From DAISJM01 sp036821485 (GTDB lineage: Bacteria; Verrucomicrobiota; Kiritimatiellia; CAIQIC01; JAGNIJ01), in assembly GCA_036821485.1 (NCBI GenBank), contig DAISJM010000045.1, positions 1 through 27,849 on the forward strand: 27,849 nt of DNA, given 5' to 3'. Position 1 is the stretch's first letter, and every line of letters starts with the position of its first letter. The position numbers and the translations under genes are program-made. This document shows, piece after piece, positions 9,401 through 14,019 of this stretch. The notes below the pieces were generated by a model that was given only the letters and a program-made list of their open reading frames with translations, made no database searches and was not told where the DNA came from.

Positions 9401-10359
9401 TTCGTCGGGTTGAAGTGTCCGCTCAGGTACGAGCCAATAACGGTGCCGGCGGAATTCAGGTATTCGACAATGATCGCGCCGTAGGAATTCGTCGACGTGA
9501 ACCCGGGCGACATGATGTAGCCACCGGAGGCATAGCGGGTGCCGGGTGTCGCTGGCCAGTACTGGGCCGCCAGTGTTTCGGGATAGTACAGGCTCAGCGC
9601 GAAGCGGCCGCTGTGCCGGTAATTGGTCACGACCCCACCGTCGTTACCGAGCGCCTGCCAGTACGGCAGACTCGCCCATGTGCCGTTCGGCTGGGTCTCA
9701 AAGCCAGGATCATAGAGCGCGCCGGCCCGGGCAACCGTACCGGTCGTCGAATGCATATCATCAAAATAGACATACCCGTTGGTCGTCGCATCACTACCCG
9801 AGTAGTAGCAGGTCACGCGACTCGTCACCGCGCCTGCTGGCGCCACGCAGGGGCCGGTCGAGTAGCGCGTCCATGTCGTCGGCCCACTTGCACCGAAGCG
9901 CTCGGAGAACATGTTGCCGGCCACCGACGAACCCGCTGCGTTGTAGAATCGAACCAGCACGGCAACGTAGCCATTCGTCGGCTTGAATTGGGCATTGCCC
10001 GTTCCCGTCTTCAACCAGCCGTCAACCTCATACACCTGCCCGGCTGTGATCGCGTGACGCTGGTCGAGCGACAAGCTCGATCCGGCGTAGGCATTCATCC
10101 GCATGACGTTGGTGCCGTTGTGCGCCGCAACGTCATAGACCAGTTGACCGCCCGTCGAAAGGTTGCCGGTCCAATCCGTAATCCCACTCCAGCCCAACCC
10201 TGAATCGCCGAGTTCAAAACTTGGGTTCGAGAGATAGTTCACCTGTCCCGAGACCGGTAGCGCCCCAGCCAGACAGAGCAAGGCAATGCTGAGGCAAAGC
10301 AAGCCCGTGAAGGAGAGACGTGATGTTGCGCGGCTACCGATTAGTCGAACTGAGTTCAT
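499..10359 (-). CDS. Giant secreted protein of alternating carbohydrate-binding-like modules (3286 aa)
   Basis: The ATG has GGAG seven bases upstream, and residues 1-38 form a signal peptide (basic start, hydrophobic FTGLLCLSIALLCLAGALPV, then SGQ). The chain holds a first module (about 40-213) and then fourteen modules of 160-180 residues alternating between type A (NPGFE at the start, YPETLLAQ or YAxETLLAQ, WFDD at the end) and type B (NGGFDDG, QSLTIVYP, EGYxYTP, WVTGRVSCALLG, GGQVYFDSV). A further domain is nested in three modules: about 1337-1498, 1853-2013 and 2878-3042. The pattern of NxGFE/FDD, an aromatic-rich loop and a closing YFDD resembles the galactose-binding-like/CBM4-9 beta-sandwich. 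This is fold-level recognition, not a family assignment. The end carries a calcium loop (3185-3196) and a beta domain (about 3220-3286). No catalytic domain, LPXTG or hydrophobic anchor is visible. A surface or secreted glycan-binding scaffold is the likeliest role. Confidence 0.9.
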   Translation of the reverse strand: MNSVRLIGSRATSRLSFTGLLCLSIALLCLAGALPVSGQVNYLSNPSFELGDSGLGWSGITDWTGNLSTGGQLVYDVAAHNGTNVMRMNAYAGSSLSLDQRHAITAGQVYEVDGWLKTGTGNAQFKPTNGYVAVLVRFYNAAGSSVAGNMFSERFGASGPTTWTRYSTGPCVAPAGAVTSRVTCYYSGSDATTNGYVYFDDMHSTTGTVARAGALYDPGFETQPNGTWASLPYWQALGNDGGVVTNYRHSGRFALSLYYPETLAAQYWPATPGTRYASGGYIMSPGFTSTNSYGAIIVEYLNSAGTVIGSYLSGHFNPTNPTGSWAWFEASGIAPAGTVTGRTLCALLGPDSTYNGPIYFDDLTQRVVSSTGTVSGLLHNPGFDDGATGNAYDLYVSGGFTNWIWLGGTNGGFVTSTYSYDGPQSLSITYPANMAGQRITAVTGRTYVAEGYISSPTNEKLANDAYGVLLMEFYSTSYQNGTSPVSIVESAHFTSNLTAGAWHHFAVTNHAPWTGAVTCRVVCAVMGNTTGYNGAVYFDGLSVIETNIAIANSQSGALWNPGFEYTANGTVLAGIDNWQNLGFDGTVDATYKRSGSHALKITYPETLLAQYWSATPGYRYSTESYVSTPSGANKFTSSTNAQALLLLQFLDITGTNILATYQSQPFTGTATADTWSNLVASGVAPAGTVSGRTVCALLGYDNAFGGAVWFDDLSQSLVSTGGTPSGVIFNGGFEDGTTGDAFFLSNSLPRWTWYGGSNAGFIVSGVSQSNDQSLTIVYPGNLAGQDFPATTGLLYAAEGYLYTPSTARMTGSTAYATILLEFFDSVGGTGTSVSVVNTIKLTNGSPSNVWIKVGVTNRAPWVGTWVTGRVSCALLGTASNFGGQVYFDSVRVTVSTSALANSQSGALWNPGFEFTADGTKFPYIDSWTNLGEAGGVDGSYVRTGKEALRIYAPETLLAQSWPAVAGYRYSSAGFAYTPASGADRFQSATNTHGVVLLQFLDATGTNILQTFESPYFMTNSATGTWVPLAVTGKAPLGAVSGRTMLAILGTNTGFGGSLWFDDISQSLVSTGGTTQSGVIFNGGFDDGIVGDCYFLSNNLPSWTWYGGSNAGFVVDSLSHSNGQSLTIVYPNNLASQDFVAQTALTYTVEGYLYTPSANQMTGSTAFATILLEFFNSVGGTGSSVSVVNTIKLTNGTPADTWIKVGVTNRAPHVGTWVTGRVSCAYLDVLGGTIGGQVYFDSVRVSVSTVAVANTTNGSIRNPGFEYSPEGTKLPYIDNWTGLGNAGTLDSAYRRTGNNALKIYASETLLAQSWPATPGYRYSSSAYAFTPSETAGADVLVNGALSLVGVAQAPTGWTSFDDGSHEADYWHVLSPTNAWMFYWSGGIYQDVTSGFVAGERYTFGGQFFMEGSNPLRNGTKYGAIEVEFYNAADALISTATAYPMCDSNSVRDAWFESAGSANVPAGTTKMRVIVRCNAPDGNGDGSFTADDIYLKKVPAAAERFVSPYGAHGVVLLQYLNSTGGVMTTYESPYFTSDSTAGSWTSLTAAGVAPVGTVSGRTLVAILGSSTGFSGSLWFDDVSSALVSTGATPAGLIYNGGFDDGIGGDCFFLSNNLPNWTWFGGSNAGFVVSDLAQSNGQSLTIVYPGNLAGQNFAASTGLLYAAEGYVYTPAANRMTGSTAYATILLEFFNSVGGTGESVSVVNTIKLTNGTPADTWIKVSVTNRAPWVGSWVTGRVSCALLGGAENFGGQVYFDSVSVRVMTSALANTQSGTIWNPGFEFSAGGTKFPYIDSWTNLGNAGTLDSAYRRTGNNALKIYASETLLAQSWPATPGYRYSSSAYAFTPSETPGANVLVNGALSLVGPAEAPTSWSSFDDGSHEVDYWHVLSPTNAWMFYWSGGIYQEITTGFVPGERYTFGGQFFMEGSNPLRNGDKYGVIELEFYNATNGLISKATAYPMIASNSVADAWFGSAGSANVPAGTVKMTVVVRCNVPTGGDGSFAADDIYLKKVPAVAERFVSPYGAHGVVLLQYLDATGTNVLQTFESPYFTTNSVTDSWVSMSVTGRAPVGTVSARTLLAVLGSSTGFSGSLWFDDVSQSLVSTGGVTQSGLIYNGGFDDGGVGDCYFLSNSLPSWTWLGGSNAGFVVDNLSQSNSQSLTIVYPDNLAAQTFPAGTGLVYVAEGYMYTPAASRMTGTTAYAQLLLEFFNPMGGATSVSVVGTAKLTNGSPADTWIKVSVTNRAPWVGSWVTGRVSCALLGGASNFGGQVYFDSVRVTVSTSALANSQSGAIWNPGFEFTAEGTKLPFIDNWQNLGFDGNVDATYKRSGARALKITYPETLLAQYWSATPGYRYATEAYVSTPSGADKFTSSTNAQALLLLQYMDITGTNILATYLSKPFTGTATADTWSNLVASGVAPAGTVSGRTVCALLGYDNAFGGAVWFDDVSQSLVSTGSTASGSILNGGFDDGVTGNANYLSNDLPHWVWFGGTNAGFIVDSASHSNGQSLVIVSANNLLSQDFAATTGRSYIVEGYMMTPSSERMTSTTAYATFLLEFFNPQGNPTTSVSVVSTAYLTNGTPADTWIKFSVTNHAPWVGPWVTGRVSCAILDLVGTPYGGVVYFDSVRVAETNIAYVNTQAGALWNPGFEYTAKGTKFPYMDNWTNLGFAGSVESGVAHSGGNALKIYAPETLAAQTWTATAGWKYSTAAFAYTPAADRLQGATNLHAVVLLQFFDATGTNILQTYESNYFMTNATAGTWSNLEAIGVAPRGTVSGRTVLGVLGTNAGFAGSVYFDDVTQRIVQTTSSVSGLIRNPGFDDNAPGNAYTLQQTGDLFNWTWSGGDYAGFVARDRKLDGQQSLVVTYPQNGAYQDFRIASGPTANLLVNPGFEIGAADGGTATGWWNVNEVGQYNWASETGTNGMVFKSWANGNWGFFGQDVSVDLANGSVFTFTIRGLAQTNFSSSGSEAYLKVEFWKSGEGSARYIVTNSTYATLVASPNTWNTYTVVVTNADPDINLVKPIVGYGQATDTTGDQAVKWDNASLVQSPDTSVAQTFVASGYMLTPSTAKFQSDGDQCYGNLVLSFFVDGSTNAATNIVSAKFGTARPADQWIYFAVTGAAPVGVSVTGRITCTIATDLGNPGDDLDLAGVIYFDQLAVTQVGGTELSPWQQWQQDNFGSTAGPNTGLNEDYDGDMYPNWDEFVAGTQPTNAGSLLDLSTQSQGAGSQFVIRWESHAGRWYTLRRATNILSGGFSVVQSGIQAIPPMNTFTDSPPAGIARYYYRVSVTTNQP
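1234..1728 (-). other. Nested domain D inside module 15
   Basis: Residues about 2878-3042 start NLLVNPGFEIG and end VKWDNASLVQ, a self-contained CBM4/9-like domain unlike C1 and C2. It interrupts a type B module at a different loop, right after QDFRIASG. The host resumes at QTFVASGYMLTPS, matching the uninterrupted QDFPATTG-LLYAAEGYLYTPS of module 5. Confidence 0.8.
2989..3498 (-). repeat. Module 12 of the giant protein, near-copy of module 4
   Basis: This stretch encodes residues 2288-2457. Most of the protein sequence from NWQNLGFDG to FDD is identical to module 4 (8182-8691), and long DNA stretches match, for example around 3062-3175 against 8262-8375. The two are about 5.2 kb apart with seven other modules between them. 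Confidence 0.85.
3499..5043 (-). repeat. Tandem unit copy 2: modules 10-11 of the giant protein (A with nested domain, plus B)
   Basis: This stretch encodes residues 1773-2287. It has the same length (515 codons) as the adjoining unit at 5044-6588 and the same layout: an A module interrupted by a nested domain (4321-4803) and then a B module. By eye the two are highly similar in DNA with many synonymous differences, so it is a real duplication of moderate age. Confidence 0.85.
4321..4803 (-). other. Nested domain C2 inside module 10
   Basis: Residues about 1853-2013 are a paralogue of the domain nested in module 8. It is inserted at the same point of its host (after SETPGA, before ERFVSPYGAHGVVLLQ). 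The shared insertion point is explained by tandem duplication of the interrupted unit. Confidence 0.85.
5044..6588 (-). repeat. Tandem unit copy 1: modules 8-9 of the giant protein (A with nested domain, plus B)
   Basis: This stretch encodes residues 1258-1772. It is the direct tandem partner of 3499-5043, with equal total length. Both nested domains carry DYWHVLSPTNAWMFYWSGG and FFMEGSNPLRNG, which occur nowhere else in the protein. Confidence 0.85.
5866..6351 (-). other. Nested domain C1 inside module 8
   Basis: Residues about 1337-1498 begin with VLVNGALSLVG and end with DDIYLKKV. They interrupt a type A module in the loop after its YxxTPS strand. Module 6 shows the uninterrupted form, in which GAD is followed directly by RFQSATNTHGVVLLQ. 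Here GAD is followed by the whole inserted domain and then ERFVSPYGAHGVVLLQ. Confidence 0.85.
8182..8691 (-). repeat. Module 4 of the giant protein, near-copy of module 12
   Basis: This stretch encodes residues 557-726 and is the partner of 2989-3498. Both carry YPETLLAQYWSATPGYRY, FTSSTNAQALLLLQ and GRTVCALLGYDNAFGG, which separate them from the other A modules (6, 8, 10, 14), which read AQSW or AQTW and lack the Cys. Confidence 0.85.
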
Positions 10360-10419
10360 GCTGGCACTCCGTAAGGTTGACCGGAAGACTCCGAACTTTC
10401 AGCTACCTGCTATCAAGTA

Positions 10420-10463
10420 CATACTAGTGGCATACTAGAACACACCCTCATATGCAAGCATAT
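10420..10463. promoter_or_regulatory. Candidate operator cluster upstream of the giant gene
   Basis: Within 44 bases there are two direct copies of CATACTAG (10420-10427 and 10431-10438, 11 bases apart) and a perfect inverted repeat ATATGC-AA-GCATAT (10450-10463). CTAGTATG, the reverse complement of CATACTAG, and a TATGCA core recur at 11821-11831 beside the regulator gene. The cluster lies 60-105 bases upstream of the giant gene's start, where a promoter would be expected. I found no convincing -35/-10 pair. Binding by the neighbouring regulator is inferred. Confidence 0.45.
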
Positions 10464-10551
10464 TCTCAACGTTTTTTGGCGTGGGACCGTATTCACGAAA
10501 CGGCCTGCTGGCCTTGGGGATACGCAGAGTGTCCTGACCGCCTCGCCCATC

Positions 10552-10570
10552 CCGGGGCTATAAACCCCGG
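10552..10570 (-). terminator. Hairpin overlapping the stop codon of the FGE-like gene
   Basis: CCGGGG and CCCCGG form a six-base GC stem around a seven-base loop that contains the TAG stop. No U-tract follows on the minus strand, so it is a weak or Rho-assisted terminator at best, or an mRNA 3' structure. Confidence 0.3.
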
Positions 10571-11748
10571 CAGCAGCGAAGGCCAAAGCTCCCTGCGAAA
10601 CTGGACGGTGGATTGTTGAATCGATTCGCGCACCGGAGCCCTGCAGCCGAATCATTCCAGGACCCGCCCCGCAGGACTCTCGTGTCCCCCACATCCGGTC
10701 CCTGCACATCGGCCGGCCACGCGTTGCTGGAGTATGTTGCGTAGTAGGAACTGTCATACCGATCCCAGCACCATTCGTAGACATTCCCGGCAACATCATA
10801 GAGTCCATATCCGTTCATCATATCCACGGATTGCGTGACGCCATCGATCACCTGTGCGCCGTGGTAGTAACCCGTGGGCGTCGTCTCCACATCCGCCACG
10901 ATGTTGGTCGTGTCGAATGGATCACCGCTCGCCCGGTAGTTCGCGTTGCTCTTGCCGATGTGATTCGACCACGCCCCGCCATAACTTGTCCACGGATAGA
11001 ATTGATCGTACAGACCTCCGCGCGCGGCCTTCTCCCACTCCGCCTCCGTGGGAAGTCGATAACCGTTCGCTGTCCACCGGACGCAGGCATTGCTGATGTC
11101 CAGCGCGCCGACGCGATATACGCCTGTTTGCAAGGCATTCGTGTAGTATGCGGGCTCCAATCCATCCCGCTCCGAGCGCGCATTGCACCATTTGATGCAG
11201 TCGAACCATGTCACGGACTGAATCGGATGATCCCCTCCGAGAGCGGCGCCGGCAGAAATATCCGCGTAACCATTCGTCAACGCCCACCCGCGCACTTCAT
11301 CCCAAAGCGTTCTGGATACCTCATACCTCTCTATATAGAGAGGACGAACACCGGCTGCGTGGACCGGCCTTTCGTCCGGCGTATTCAGGTTGGTGTAACT
11401 GTTCCCCATCCAGAACTCGCCACCTGGAACCAATGCCCAGTTCGAGATGGCAGGCCTGACGGTCGACGGTCGCGGCACGCCCACGGTCATGACGGCCGAC
11501 GTCGCGGTCCCAAAGAGAAACTCTTCCCAAGTGTTCGATCGGGCGGCCGGCGAAGGATTCCATTCCACCTTGTATCCGCCACTGGCTTGTACGTTCGTCC
11601 ATGTGATCGCTGACATACCCACAGACCTCATGCCGCTGCCGTCGGTGCCGACAAACCTGTAGAAGACCGCCTGCCCTGCCATCGAGTTGCCTGCAAGCGA
11701 CGCCATCAACACCGCAGCCGCAACGCCCCTGATCAAAGCCTGCTTCAT
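10558..11748 (-). CDS. Secreted FGE-sulfatase (SUMF1-like) domain protein lacking the catalytic Cys pair
   Basis: The start is the ATG at 11746-11748 (MKQALIRG), chosen because GGAGG sits seven bases upstream; the frame opens ten codons earlier at 11778 without such support. The product has 396 residues. Residues 1-26 are a signal peptide (AAVLMASLAGNSMAGQA). Residues about 27-100 form a small beta-rich region. Residues about 103-396 are the formylglycine-generating-enzyme fold: VPGGEFWMG, ERYEVSRTLWDEV, HPIQSVTWFDCIKWCNA, YRLPTEAEWEKAARGG, YGLYDVAGNVYEWCWD and RVLRGGSWNDSAAGLRCANR. In true FGE two cysteines lie just after the GGSW/GGSY motif; here that segment is NDSAAGL. It is therefore probably a non-sulfatase-activating relative, perhaps ligand- or glycan-binding. 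It is divergent from the regulator and upstream of the giant gene. Confidence 0.88.
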   Translation of the reverse strand: MKQALIRGVAAAVLMASLAGNSMAGQAVFYRFVGTDGSGMRSVGMSAITWTNVQASGGYKVEWNPSPAARSNTWEEFLFGTATSAVMTVGVPRPSTVRPAISNWALVPGGEFWMGNSYTNLNTPDERPVHAAGVRPLYIERYEVSRTLWDEVRGWALTNGYADISAGAALGGDHPIQSVTWFDCIKWCNARSERDGLEPAYYTNALQTGVYRVGALDISNACVRWTANGYRLPTEAEWEKAARGGLYDQFYPWTSYGGAWSNHIGKSNANYRASGDPFDTTNIVADVETTPTGYYHGAQVIDGVTQSVDMMNGYGLYDVAGNVYEWCWDRYDSSYYATYSSNAWPADVQGPDVGDTRVLRGGSWNDSAAGLRCANRFNNPPSSFAGSFGLRCCRGL

Positions 11749-11763
11749 ACATCGTCCTCCGGA

Positions 11764-11835
11764 TGCAAATTCTCCCATGCAAAGAATATTGCAAAAATGT
11801 GTTGCAACCTATAGTGCAACCTAGTATGCATATAG
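11764..11835. promoter_or_regulatory. Phased TGCAA repeats and near-palindrome in the divergent intergenic region
   Basis: TGCAA occurs at 11764, 11778, 11790, 11803 and 11815, and TGCAT at 11827. The start-to-start spacings are 14, 12, 13, 12 and 12 bases. Two copies extend to TGCAACCTA. The last one sits in the near-palindrome CTAGTATGCATATAG (11821-11835). The region separates the regulator (plus) from the FGE-like gene (minus). For the regulator, TATAGT (11810-11815) is a candidate -10, with TTGCAA (11789-11794) only 15 bases upstream as a poor -35. GntR- and LacI-family regulators usually bind palindromes in such divergent regions, so an autoregulated operator array is a reasonable inference. 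Confidence 0.5.
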
Positions 11836-11856
11836 CCGTTGTATTGAAAACACCTT

Positions 11857-13002
11857 ATGAAATCAAGACTTATGAGTACTCAACGACCTAAGCCGCGGCT
11901 GTCTCGCGAAAAGCGCGACAGGGAATTCCTCTATCGCCAGTTGGCGGACATCATCCGGAAGGACATTGATTCCGGCAATTTCAAGCCGGGCGATCGTCTT
12001 CCGTCGATGGATGATCTCGCCGCGCTTCACTCGGTCAATAAGGTCACCGTCCGCCGCGCGTTGGCAGAACTCAGCGCCTCGGGTTTGATCTACTCTATCC
12101 CCGCTCAGGGCACGTATGTGTCCGACAAGCCTCAGCCACCCGCTTTCCCGGCCAAGAACAAGGTGCTGACCGTCGGCCTCCTCTCCTATCTCATGGTCCC
12201 CGGCAACACCGGTCTGTATCACATGGAGATCATCCAGGGCGTTCGCGAGGCTTTGAACAAGGTTCAAGGCAACCTCATGATTCTGCCCGTCCGGAACATC
12301 GAGCCGCAGATCAAAATCTACGATCAGGTCGTACAGGCCGGCATGGATGCCATCATCTATCTCGGCATGTTTGATCCCCCGTCGCTTCGGCGCATGATCG
12401 AACTCGGCCCCCCGGGGGTCCTCGTCGATTTCTCCCTGCGCGGCGCGAACGTGGATTCCATCCTGATCGACAATCGCGGCGGTGCCTACCAGGCCATCGA
12501 GCATCTCATCACGCTCGGCCATCGCAAGATCGCCATCATTCTCGGCCAGGAAGATCAGGTCGCCACCAAGGAACGTCTTGAAGGCGCGTGCGAGGCCATG
12601 GAGCAGGCAGGCCTGGCTCGTTCATCGCTCAAGATCGTGAAGGGCGATTTCCAGCGCGAGGGTGGTTACAAGGCCATGGCCGAACTGCTCAATTCAACCG
12701 ATTTGCCGACCGCCGTATTCTGTCTGAACGACGAAATGGCCGCGGGTGCCCTGCAGGCCCTCCATTCACTGTCGTCCATGAGCGTGCCTCGCGACATGTC
12801 CATCATCGGTTTCGATGATACGGCATGGGCCACCGCGACCCAGCCCCCTCTCACTACCGTCCAGGTTCCCAAGATGCTTATGGGCCGGCTGGCCGTTCAG
12901 CGGATACTCGCCCGCACGAGGGACAACGAGCAGGCTACGACCACCATCCTGCCGACGCAGTTGGTGACGCGGAGTTCTACGGCTCAGCCCGTCACGCCGT
13001 GA
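11857..13002 (+). CDS. GntR-HTH / LacI-type periplasmic-binding-fold transcriptional regulator
   Basis: This 381-residue protein is the only plus-strand gene. Residues about 22-90 are a GntR-type winged helix (FLYRQLADIIRKDIDSG, PGDRLPSMDDLA, NKVTVRRALAELSASGLIYS, GTYVSD). Residues about 101-372 are a LacI/GalR-type ligand-binding fold (SILIDNRGGAYQAIEHLITL, GHRKIAIILG, CLNDEMAAGAL, DMSIIGFDDTAWA, PPLTTVQVP). The architecture is that of the AraR type, which usually senses a sugar or sugar derivative. The start at 11857 is taken as the first ATG; a second in-frame ATG at 11872 is possible, and neither has a clear Shine-Dalgarno. It probably controls itself, the divergent FGE-like gene and the giant-protein gene. 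It ends four bases from the convergent macro-domain gene, leaving no room for a terminator between them. Confidence 0.9.
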   Translation: MKSRLMSTQRPKPRLSREKRDREFLYRQLADIIRKDIDSGNFKPGDRLPSMDDLAALHSVNKVTVRRALAELSASGLIYSIPAQGTYVSDKPQPPAFPAKNKVLTVGLLSYLMVPGNTGLYHMEIIQGVREALNKVQGNLMILPVRNIEPQIKIYDQVVQAGMDAIIYLGMFDPPSLRRMIELGPPGVLVDFSLRGANVDSILIDNRGGAYQAIEHLITLGHRKIAIILGQEDQVATKERLEGACEAMEQAGLARSSLKIVKGDFQREGGYKAMAELLNSTDLPTAVFCLNDEMAAGALQALHSLSSMSVPRDMSIIGFDDTAWATATQPPLTTVQVPKMLMGRLAVQRILARTRDNEQATTTILPTQLVTRSSTAQPVTP

Positions 13003-13006
13003 TCGG

Positions 13007-13549
13007 CTACGAAGTTCCCGTCTCCGTGGCCACTCGAATCTGGGTGTCAAACGCGGCTTCGTCGTAGCACACGAGGAATACCTTTTCGGGCAGCGTGTGC
13101 CCCTGAAGAAAGTCCGCGCAGACCCTTTGCGCAATACGCGCGGCGCGTTCGGCCGGAAAACGATAGACACCCGTGCTGATCCCCGGAAATGCCACCGAGC
13201 GGAGCTTGTGTTCCGCCGCCAACATCAGTGTCTTCTCGTAGCACGAAGCCAGCAGGCCGTCCTCGCCGGCCGCACCGCCCCTCCAGACAGGTCCCACCGT
13301 GTGAATGACGTGCCGGGCGCGCAGCCGGTGACCTTCTGTTATCTTCGCATCTCCCGTGGCGCATCCACCAAGGCGCCTGCACTCCGCCAGCAGTTCGGGT
13401 CCCGCCGCCCGGTGAATCGCCCCGTCCACCCCACCACCGCCAAGCAGCGTGGTGTTTGCCGCATTCACGATGGCATCGACGTCCATGCTGGTGATGTCGC
13501 CGGTGATGATTTCCAAACGCGGAGAAACTGCGTGTGAGAGTCCGCTCAT
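13007..13549 (-). CDS. Macro-domain protein (ADP-ribose-derivative hydrolase family)
   Basis: This 180-residue protein starts at the ATG at 13547-13549 (MSGLSHAVSP). The frame extends 22 codons further upstream, but those codons lie inside the preceding TPR gene. Macro-domain hallmarks follow in order: LEIITGDITSMDVDAIVNAA, NAAN at 29-32, the GGGGVDGAIHRAAGP loop, ARHVIHTVGPVW, and AFPGISTGVYRFP. This is the MacroD/YmdB class that binds ADP-ribose and often deacetylates O-acetyl-ADP-ribose or removes mono-ADP-ribose; the exact substrate cannot be told from sequence. No good Shine-Dalgarno is visible and the start lies ten bases after the upstream gene's stop, so translation may be coupled. 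Confidence 0.9.
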   Translation of the reverse strand: MSGLSHAVSPRLEIITGDITSMDVDAIVNAANTTLLGGGGVDGAIHRAAGPELLAECRRLGGCATGDAKITEGHRLRARHVIHTVGPVWRGGAAGEDGLLASCYEKTLMLAAEHKLRSVAFPGISTGVYRFPAERAARIAQRVCADFLQGHTLPEKVFLVCYDEAAFDTQIRVATETGTS

Positions 13550-13559
13550 CGCGGGAGTT

Positions 13560-13955
13560 CTACGGGTTATGACGCTGTGCCTCGACCTGTCGAAGCAGCG
13601 CGCTGAAACGAACATCCTGCCGGATGGTTTCGAGGTCCGTATCCTGACGCATCCATTCTATGTCCGTGTAGCCCAAGGCAATCGCCTTCGTCAAAGCAGC
13701 AAAGGCCGCATCGCCTTGCCCCATGAGGGCATGACTGCATCCAAGATTGTACCAGGCCACAGCCTCGCGCGGACATATCCGCGTGAGTTCCATGTCCACC
13801 TGCAACCCCTCTTCAAAGCGGCCCGTGAGCGTATACATCTCACCCAGGGCTTCCAGCACAAACCGATGCTTGGGACAACGCGAACGAACGGCTTCGAGAA
13901 AACCCATCTCGACCCGTTCGCTGTTGCTCGCCTGCCTGTTGTTCCTCGCACCCAT
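13560..13955 (-). CDS. Small TPR protein
   Basis: The start is taken as the ATG at 13953-13955 (MGARNNRQAS), with AGGAG about eleven bases upstream, giving 131 residues. The frame also has a GTG at 13983-13985, but that falls about where transcription should begin from the promoter at 13990-14018. A later ATG (MGFLEAV, 13907) is also possible. No signal peptide is seen, so it is cytoplasmic. Two TPR-like helix pairs are visible: HRFVLEALGEMYTLTGRFEE and AVAWYNLGCSHALMGQGDAA followed by FAALTKAIALGY. The end (DTDLETIRQDVRFSALLRQV) is the motif common in bacterial TPR-end proteins. It is co-transcribed with the macro-domain gene and its specific role is unknown. Confidence 0.75.
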   Translation of the reverse strand: MGARNNRQASNSERVEMGFLEAVRSRCPKHRFVLEALGEMYTLTGRFEEGLQVDMELTRICPREAVAWYNLGCSHALMGQGDAAFAALTKAIALGYTDIEWMRQDTDLETIRQDVRFSALLRQVEAQRHNP

Positions 13956-13989
13956 TCCAGCACCATCTCCTGCTGCAATCCGCACAACT

Positions 13990-14018
13990 ATAATACTTCA
14001 CACGGCTTGGCCTGTAAA
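13990..14018 (-). promoter_or_regulatory. Sigma70-type promoter for the TPR/macro-domain pair
   Basis: On the minus strand TTTACA (14013-14018) and TATTAT (13990-13995) each match the consensus at five of six bases, with the ideal 17-base spacer. Transcription would begin near 13983. The -35 lies one base from the terminator hairpin of the citrate synthase gene. Confidence 0.7.
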
Positions 14019-14019
14019 C

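Noticed and set aside
499..10359. Mirror (palindromic) order of module similarity around module 8
   Set aside because: Modules 4/12, 5/11 and 6/10 suggested it, but junction sequences of modules 2-3 match 14-15 and 3-4 match 13-14 in direct order, so direct duplication plus conversion explains the data better.
499..10359. Sorting signals LPXTG or PEP-CTERM, or a glycoside hydrolase or protease domain, in the giant protein
   Set aside because: None is visible; the C-terminus lacks a hydrophobic segment and all regions are accounted for by beta modules and the calcium-loop tail.
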